Of a stretch of 9,529 bases of DNA, positions 4,709 through 9,529 are shown piece by piece. The DNA comes from an uncultured Eubacteriales bacterium. Lineage in GTDB: Bacteria > Bacillota > Clostridia > Lachnospirales > Lachnospiraceae. Where the stretch lies: assembly GCA_902783795.1 (NCBI GenBank), contig CACZSO010000052.1:1-9529 (forward strand), written 5' to 3'. A program made the translations under genes and the position numbers. Every line of letters starts with the position of its first letter. The stretch's first letter is position 1. The notes under the pieces are model-generated. The model worked only from the letters and a program-made list of their open reading frames with translations, was not told the DNA's origin and searched no databases.

Positions 4709-5953
4709 ATGAACAAGTACCGTGATTTTGACAATTATCTTAAGGAGTATCCGTCTGAAGACGGATATTTCGGCCGCTACGGCGGAAACTACCTGACGGA
4801 TCCGGAGCTCATCAAGGCTTTCGCCGAATATGCCGAAGGTTACCAGACTATCGCCCAGTCCGCCCGTTTTATCTCAGAGCTGAGGCGCATTCGCAAAGAT
4901 TTCCAGGGCCGTCCCACCCCGCTCTATCATTGTGAGCGTCTGTCTAACCTGCTGGGCCGGATGCAGATATATATCAAGCGGGAAGACCTGAACCATACCG
5001 GCGCCCATAAGCTGAACCACTGCATGGGTGAAGGCCTGCTGGCCAAGTACATGGGAAAGAAAAAGCTGATCGCAGAGACCGGCGCCGGACAGCATGGTGT
5101 AGCCCTGGCTACCGCAGCCGCCTATTTCGGCCTGGAATGTGATATTTACATGGGCGAGGTCGATATAGCGAAACAGGCCCCGAATGTGAGCCGCATGAAG
5201 ATGCTGGGGGCCCGCGTGATCCCCGTAACTTTCGGAAACAAAACGCTGAAAGAGGCTGTGGACGCGGCTTTTGAAGCCTACGCCCGTGAATATAAAGATG
5301 CTATCTACTGCATCGGCACTGCTGCCGGTCCTCACCCCTTCCCCCTGATGGTACGCGATTTCCAGCAGGTGGTGGGCGACGAGGCCCGTGCCCAGTTTCT
5401 GGAACAGACCGGCCACCTGCCGGATAAGATCTGCGCCTGTGTGGGCGGCGGCTCGAATTCCATCGGCCTGTTCGTCCCCTTCCTGGCGGATCCTGTGGAG
5501 ATCTACGGGGTCGAGCCTCTGGGCCGCGGACCTAAGATGGGGGATCATGCTGCCACCGTCACCTATGGCAGCGAGGGCGTCATGCACGGCTTCAACAGCC
5601 TGATGCTTTCTGATGAAGATGGCGAACCCGCCCCGGTCTATTCCAACGCTTCCGGCCTGGACTATCCTGCCGTGGGTCCGGAACATGCCCTGCTCCATGA
5701 CCTTGGCCGGGTGAATTATGTCACCGTGGACGATGAAGAGGCCATAGAAGCTTTATTCATGCTCTGCCGTTTCGAGGGCATCATTCCTGCCATCGAAAGT
5801 TCCCATGCCCTGGCTTATGCCATCCGGACCGCAAAGGAAGGACGCCCCGGCTCTATTTTGGTGAACCTTTCAGGCCGCGGAGATAAAGACCTGGATTATA
5901 TAGCCGAACATTATGGCTACGGAGATAAATACATTGAAAAATATCTGAAGTAA
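4709..5953 (+). CDS. trpB: Tryptophan synthase beta subunit, stand-alone
   Basis: A 414-residue PLP enzyme of the TrpB1 type, which condenses indole with L-serine to give L-tryptophan and is normally bound to TrpA in the cytoplasm. The PLP lysine is Lys101 in HTGAHK. Other landmarks are Glu123 in AETGAGQHG (equivalent to the E. coli catalytic glutamate), the phosphate loop GGGSN (246-250), Glu356 in FEGIIPAIESSHAL and Ser388 in LSGRGDKD. After the lysine it reads LNHCMGEG, where family members have an Asn- or Gln-containing segment such as INNA or TNQVLG. The N-terminal region is also divergent. The protein is slightly longer than usual (family about 390-400) and contains no tryptophan residue. 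AGGAG at 4699-4703 fixes the start. No trpA or other trp gene is adjacent, and the leader shows no T-box or attenuator. It may complete a scattered pathway, salvage indole or have a related PLP activity; the first two seem most likely. Confidence 0.93.
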   Translation: MNKYRDFDNYLKEYPSEDGYFGRYGGNYLTDPELIKAFAEYAEGYQTIAQSARFISELRRIRKDFQGRPTPLYHCERLSNLLGRMQIYIKREDLNHTGAHKLNHCMGEGLLAKYMGKKKLIAETGAGQHGVALATAAAYFGLECDIYMGEVDIAKQAPNVSRMKMLGARVIPVTFGNKTLKEAVDAAFEAYAREYKDAIYCIGTAAGPHPFPLMVRDFQQVVGDEARAQFLEQTGHLPDKICACVGGGSNSIGLFVPFLADPVEIYGVEPLGRGPKMGDHAATVTYGSEGVMHGFNSLMLSDEDGEPAPVYSNASGLDYPAVGPEHALLHDLGRVNYVTVDDEEAIEALFMLCRFEGIIPAIESSHALAYAIRTAKEGRPGSILVNLSGRGDKDLDYIAEHYGYGDKYIEKYLK

Positions 5954-5968
5954 GAAAGAGGTTTTTCC

Positions 5969-6892
5969 ATGAACAAAGAGCATTTTACCCTCAAGTCCCA
6001 TGATGGGCTGACGGATCTTCATGTGATCCTCTGGACACCGGACCAGGAAGTCCGGGCGGTACTGCAGCTGGTCCACGGCATGGCAGAATATATCGACCGG
6101 TACCATGATTTTGCTGCTTTCCTTACCGGATATGGCTTTGCGGTCATCGGGCATGACCACCTGGGCCACGGCTCTTCAGTGACATCCCAGGATAAGCTGG
6201 GCTTTTTCGCTGAATCAAATGGCGATGTCATCGTAGTGGATGATATGCATCTCATAACCGAAGAAGCCATGAAAAGCTTCCCCGGTGTCCCTGTTTTTAT
6301 CCTGGGCCACAGCATGGGTTCCTTTATGGTAAGAAAATATCTGACTCGGTTCAGTGAGCCGCTGCAGGGCGCCATCATCATGGGGACCGGATACATTCCA
6401 AAGGCACTGGCCTCCGCCGGGCAGACCGCTGCGAAGCTCACCACTTCCATGAGAGGCGGTATGTTCCGCTCTAAAATGCTGACCGGCATGGCCCTGGGAC
6501 AGAATAATAAGCCCTTTGCCCCGAACCGCACCGACGTGGACTGGCTTTCCCGCAATGATGAAAATGTAGACCGGTATGTGGCCGATCCTCTTTGCGGCTT
6601 TATGTTCACGTCCTCCGCCTATAAAGATTTCTTTACGGTGCTGAAACAGCTGGCAAAGAAGCAGGATTTTGATAAGATCAAAAAAGACCTGCCCATCCTC
6701 ATCACATCCGGGGAACTGGACCCGGTAGGCGGGTCAGAAGCCTGCCGGAAGGTGGAAGCCGAGCTGAAAGAAACCGGCTTACATGATGTTACACTTAAAC
6801 TCTACCCCGGCGACCGTCATGAGATTCTGAATGAACTGGACCGGGATCAAGTCTACCAGGACATCCTTTCCTGGCTGGAAAAAAAGCTGTGA
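5969..6892 (+). CDS. Alpha/beta hydrolase, monoacylglycerol-lipase-like (Hydrolase_4)
   Basis: A 307-residue serine hydrolase of the monoacylglycerol lipase / lysophospholipase group. The oxyanion segment is LVHGMAEY (34-41), followed by the typical VIGHDHLGHGSS. The nucleophile is Ser115 in GHSMGS, the acid Asp251 in SGELDPVGG, and the base His284 in GDRHEILNE. The order and spacing are complete for an active enzyme. There is no signal peptide, so it probably acts inside the cell on monoacylglycerols, lysophospholipids or other small esters; the substrate is not defined. The start follows a GAAAGAGG site (5954-5961) that begins right after the trpB stop, 15 nt before the ATG, so the two genes are co-transcribed. 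The gene ends directly before a strong terminator. Why an esterase should be paired with TrpB is not clear from the sequence. Confidence 0.93.
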   Translation: MNKEHFTLKSHDGLTDLHVILWTPDQEVRAVLQLVHGMAEYIDRYHDFAAFLTGYGFAVIGHDHLGHGSSVTSQDKLGFFAESNGDVIVVDDMHLITEEAMKSFPGVPVFILGHSMGSFMVRKYLTRFSEPLQGAIIMGTGYIPKALASAGQTAAKLTTSMRGGMFRSKMLTGMALGQNNKPFAPNRTDVDWLSRNDENVDRYVADPLCGFMFTSSAYKDFFTVLKQLAKKQDFDKIKKDLPILITSGELDPVGGSEACRKVEAELKETGLHDVTLKLYPGDRHEILNELDRDQVYQDILSWLEKKL

Positions 6893-6904
6893 ACTTTATG
6901 AAAG

Positions 6905-6941
6905 GGCGGCCGGCACTTTATGTGCCGGCCGCCGCTTTTTT
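6905..6941 (+). terminator. Intrinsic terminator of the trpB-hydrolase operon
   Basis: A perfect 12-bp G+C-rich stem, GGCGGCCGGCAC (6905-6916) with GTGCCGGCCGCC (6922-6933), encloses a TTTAT loop and is followed by GC and six T residues (6936-6941). It starts 13 nt after the hydrolase stop. The last two T residues are also part of the stop codon of the convergent CorC gene (6940-6942). In the other direction the stem is followed only by CTTTCATAAAG, so termination of the leftward transcript is less certain. Confidence 0.92.
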
Positions 6942-8217
6942 ATGCTTCTTCCTCTTCTGTCTCTTCTTTCTGACGTTCCAGAAGAAGCTCTGTCACCCGG
7001 CGTTCTTCCATGCCGGTGACCGTGATCTTAAAATCTCCAAAGATGAAATTATCGCCTTCCTTCGGGAAATCTCCGAAAAATTCGATAGCGAAACCGCCGG
7101 CTGTAGAGGATTCATAGTCGAATTCATCTTCCGGGTAACCTATGAGTTCCAGGAAATCAGCAATGGACATATCGCCGTCTATGCGGAAAATGTCCTCATT
7201 CAGGACCACCACTTCCTCTTCCACGGTATCCGTTTCGTCCCAGATCTCGCCCACGATCTGCTCCAGCACATCCTCCAGGGAAATAACGCCCAGGGTGCCG
7301 GAATATTCGTCTGTGACCACTGCCAGATGCTGCCGTTTCTTCTTGAACATATCCAGTACCTGGGGCAGTTTCGTCGTCTTATACACATAAGCCGGTTCCA
7401 TCAGGATGGCGCGGATATCCGTCTGTTCATCCACGGAAAGGGCCTTCAAAAGATGGTTCAGATGGACTACACCGATGATATGGTCTATGGTTCCTTCATA
7501 GACCGGGATACGGCTGTGATTGCTTAAAAGCGCCGTTTCTACGATATTTTTGCGGTCATCATCGATATCGATGGCCTGGACATCCACCCGGGCCGTCATG
7601 ACTTCATCCGCCTGTTTATCCGAAAAATCGATAGCCGCTGCCACCATCTCCGACCGCTCGGAATCCAGCACGCCCTCATCCTCTGCCGTTTCAATAATGG
7701 ACTGAAGCTCTTCTACGGACTCTTCCTCATTATCCTTGGAAACATCTTCCTTAAGGAACCGGGTCAGCAGGTTCGTGACAAACACCACCAGGCAGGTCAG
7801 CGGGTACAAAAGGATCCGCAGCGTCGACAAAGTCCCGGAAACATTCATGGAAAAACGGTTCGCGTTCTTCTTCCCGAAGATCTTCGGGATAGTCTCGCCG
7901 AAAATGATGACCAGGATGGTCACAATGAGCGTTCCCAGCCAGTTCAGACGGTCAGCCCCTGTTATAAGGATCACCAGGACTGTCGTCAATGATGACGCTG
8001 CCGTATTCACCAGGTTATTGCCGATCAGGATGGTGGACAATGTATCGTCGAAGTTCTGTGATAACTTCAGCGCGCGTTTTGCCTTTTTAGACCCCTTTTC
8101 TGTCTCATTTTCCAGACGTACCTGGTTGCAGGAAGACAAGGCCATTTCAGAGCCGGAAAAATAAGCTGAGAGCAGGATGCAGAGAGCGATGCCTGCAGTC
8201 ACAAATGCAATGATCAT
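6940..8217 (-). CDS. CNNM/CorC family transporter (DUF21-CBS-CBS-CorC_HlyC), copy 1
   Basis: A 425-residue membrane protein of the hemolysin-C/CorC group, now known as prokaryotic CNNM homologues that export Mg2+ (and Co2+). Residues 1 to about 160 form the DUF21 transmembrane domain, with SGSEMAL (21-27), IGNNLVN (65-71) and FGETIPK (106-112). These are the motifs whose Ser, Asn and Glu positions bind the ion in known structures. An acidic linker (about 160-190) leads to paired CBS domains (about 206-330) that bind ATP-Mg in relatives, ending in GVISLEDVLEQIVGEIWDE. The last 80 residues are the CorC_HlyC domain, and the tail is EETEEEEA. The ATG at 8217 is served by AGGAGG (8226-8231) located within the end of the upstream paralogue, 3 nt away. 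Canonical motifs suggest an active transporter. The hemolysin label in older annotation is probably misleading. Confidence 0.93.
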   Translation of the reverse strand: MIIAFVTAGIALCILLSAYFSGSEMALSSCNQVRLENETEKGSKKAKRALKLSQNFDDTLSTILIGNNLVNTAASSLTTVLVILITGADRLNWLGTLIVTILVIIFGETIPKIFGKKNANRFSMNVSGTLSTLRILLYPLTCLVVFVTNLLTRFLKEDVSKDNEEESVEELQSIIETAEDEGVLDSERSEMVAAAIDFSDKQADEVMTARVDVQAIDIDDDRKNIVETALLSNHSRIPVYEGTIDHIIGVVHLNHLLKALSVDEQTDIRAILMEPAYVYKTTKLPQVLDMFKKKRQHLAVVTDEYSGTLGVISLEDVLEQIVGEIWDETDTVEEEVVVLNEDIFRIDGDMSIADFLELIGYPEDEFDYESSTAGGFAIEFFGDFPKEGDNFIFGDFKITVTGMEERRVTELLLERQKEETEEEEA

Positions 8218-8220
8218 GAC

Positions 8221-9525
8221 TTAAGCCTCCTCTTCTTCTGTCTCTTCAGGCAGCACTTCTATCAGGATCTTATAGATCCGGTTATGATCGATCTCCGCCA
8301 CACTGACATGTAAGCGGTCATAATCAAAGGCCTCATTTTTCTCCGGAATATGTCCCAGACTTTCCATGATCCAGTCTGCCATGAGAAGGTTCATGAAACG
8401 TTCTTCATTCTCCTCTTCTTCCGGATCCTCAAATTCCATAAAATCGAACACATCCTGGACTGTCTCGTCCGCATCGCAGAGATAGGTATTCTCTGTCAGC
8501 CGGACGATGGGTTCGCGGATCTCGTCGTCTTCGTCCCAGATCTCGCCCACCAGTTCTTCCAGAATGTCCTCCACCGTGACCACGCCCAGCGTACCGCCGT
8601 AAGCATCTGTTACGACAGCCATGTTAAGCTTGCGCTTCGACATGTTAAGAAGCAGTTCATCCACCTGGATGCTCTGATGGGTGAAGTACACCTCATCCAC
8701 CAAAGACCTTAAGTCAGGGATCTTCTGCTCTGCGATATAGGCACGCAGAAATTTACGGATCTGCAGGACACCCACTACCCGGTCGATGGTCTCTTCATAG
8801 ACCAGGATCCGGCTGTGGTTCTGAGAGCGGATGTATTCCAGGGCTTCTTCTGGGCTTTCGTTCACATCCAGCGCTGCCACGTCTACCCGCGGCGTCAGTA
8901 TGCTGGCCGCCGTGACATCGGAGAACTGAAGCGTCTGGGAGATAAGTTCTGACTGCTCATCAGAAATATCGCCCTCTTCGGCCATATCTTCGATAATGTC
9001 ATACAGTTCATCCTCTGTAACGGTCGCTTCTTCTTCCTGCCGGGCCCGTTTCATAACGGCATTACTGATAGATGTCAGGATAAAGGTAAAGGGCGTACAC
9101 AGTTTCATCAGCACCACTAAAAGGCCTGAGCATGCCAGGCTTGCCTTTTCCGATATTTTCTTGCCGATACTCTTCGGAAGCATTTCACTGAAGAAGAACA
9201 TGAGAAGTGTTACTGCGGCCGTGGACAATGTCACCGCGGAAAGCCCCCACTTTCTGGTCACGACCACCGTCGCGAGGGATGCCGCCGCAATATGCGCTAT
9301 ATTCGTCAGGATCAGAAGTGTCGTAATGGCGTCCTCGAAATGATCCAGGACATACATTACTTTTTTTGCCCGGGAGTCCCCCCGTTCAGAGGCAACTTTC
9401 ATACGGTTTCTGGATACTGATGCTATCGCTGTCTCCGTCAGGGCAAAGTACGCGGAGGCGATGAACAGCAGAATAACAATGATCATCGATAATCGACTGT
9501 CAGGATCCATAAAAGGATAATTCAA
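8221..9525 (-). CDS. CNNM/CorC family transporter (DUF21-CBS-CBS-CorC_HlyC), copy 2
   Basis: A paralogue of the downstream gene, 434 residues from a TTG at 9525. DUF21 spans about 12-160, the CBS pair about 205-335 (with TPRVDV at 211-216 and GVVTVEDILEELVGEIWDE), and the CorC_HlyC domain the last 90 residues. Its membrane motifs differ from copy 1: ALTETAI replaces SGSEMAL, LTNIAHIA replaces IGNNLVNTA, and FSEMLPK replaces FGETIPK. The ion site may therefore be altered. The CorC_HlyC domain holds an extra acidic stretch (about 366-375). The start is uncertain: the next codon candidate, ATG at 9510, gives MDPDSRLSMII, which looks like a natural family N-terminus. The reading frame is also open to the window edge, so the upstream ribosome site cannot be seen. 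It is co-transcribed with copy 1, and the pair may form homo- or heterodimers. Confidence 0.9.
   Translation of the reverse strand: MNYPFMDPDSRLSMIIVILLFIASAYFALTETAIASVSRNRMKVASERGDSRAKKVMYVLDHFEDAITTLLILTNIAHIAAASLATVVVTRKWGLSAVTLSTAAVTLLMFFFSEMLPKSIGKKISEKASLACSGLLVVLMKLCTPFTFILTSISNAVMKRARQEEEATVTEDELYDIIEDMAEEGDISDEQSELISQTLQFSDVTAASILTPRVDVAALDVNESPEEALEYIRSQNHSRILVYEETIDRVVGVLQIRKFLRAYIAEQKIPDLRSLVDEVYFTHQSIQVDELLLNMSKRKLNMAVVTDAYGGTLGVVTVEDILEELVGEIWDEDDEIREPIVRLTENTYLCDADETVQDVFDFMEFEDPEEEENEERFMNLLMADWIMESLGHIPEKNEAFDYDRLHVSVAEIDHNRIYKILIEVLPEETEEEEA
8226..8231 (-). promoter_or_regulatory. Shine-Dalgarno of CorC copy 1 inside the end of copy 2
   Basis: AGGAGG overlaps the last Glu-Glu-Ala codons of the upstream paralogue and stands 8 nt before the ATG at 8217. 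Ribosomes finishing copy 2 would free this site, so translation of the two is expected to be coupled. Confidence 0.8.
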
Positions 9526-9529
9526 CCTA

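Noticed and set aside
4874..5698. A 274-codon open frame antisense to trpB
   Set aside because: It lies wholly inside a clearly conserved gene on the other strand, has no matching family features, and is explained by the G+C-rich third codon positions of trpB.
6019..6609. A 196-codon frame antisense to the lipase-like hydrolase
   Set aside because: Shadow of a gene with a full catalytic triad in the sense direction; no own ribosome site or domain.
6889..7527. A 212-codon rightward frame beginning at the hydrolase stop
   Set aside because: It runs through the terminator hairpin and then antisense to the well-supported CorC copy 1; its translation shows no recognisable domain.

Overview
The window looks like a chromosomal segment of an anaerobic Firmicute, most likely a gut Clostridia/Lachnospiraceae-type bacterium. 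This is an inference. It rests on strong AGGAGG-type Shine-Dalgarno sites, moderate G+C coding regions separated by AT-rich intergenic DNA, an oxygen-sensitive radical SAM enzyme of the anaerobic sulfatase-maturase type, and LplB/LplC (YtcP)-type carbohydrate permeases. No rRNA, tRNA, CRISPR array, transposase or phage gene is visible.

Layout, left to right. (1) 1-2288, leftward: an operon of a dienelactone-hydrolase-family enzyme (1483-2247), an anSME-type radical SAM/SPASM protein (267-1466) and an aldo/keto reductase cut by the left edge (1-252). Gaps are 14-16 nt. An extended -10 promoter candidate lies at 2280-2288. (2) 2289-2525, non-coding: a G+C-rich imperfect hairpin (2338-2369) and a roughly 98-bp nested palindrome (2406-2503), which is the most unusual structure in the window. 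(3) 2526-4437, leftward: two sugar ABC permease genes (lplB-like 3428-4339, then lplC-like 2526-3413) behind a near-consensus promoter. The leader can form alternative hairpins around the lplB Shine-Dalgarno. No substrate-binding protein and no ATPase accompany them. (4) 4440-4708, a divergent intergenic region: a probable leftward coding remnant (4521-4625) and a rightward promoter with an inverted repeat over its -10. (5) 4609-6941, rightward: a stand-alone tryptophan synthase beta subunit (trpB, no trpA) followed after 15 nt by a monoacylglycerol-lipase-like alpha/beta hydrolase, ending in a strong terminator. (6) 6940-9525, leftward: two tandem CNNM/CorC-type (DUF21-CBS-CBS-CorC_HlyC) membrane proteins, probably Mg2+ exporters, three bases apart and translationally coupled.

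Most genes belong to known families. The more interesting points are contextual: an orphan permease pair whose two flanks hold a palindrome and a gene remnant, as if the locus had been rearranged; a possible RNA switch in the lplB leader; an anSME without a sulfatase but with a hydrolase and a reductase; a tryptophan-free lone TrpB under its own promoter; and a CorC pair in which one member has diverged at transmembrane positions. I do not see convincing evidence of a wholly new defence or mobile system.
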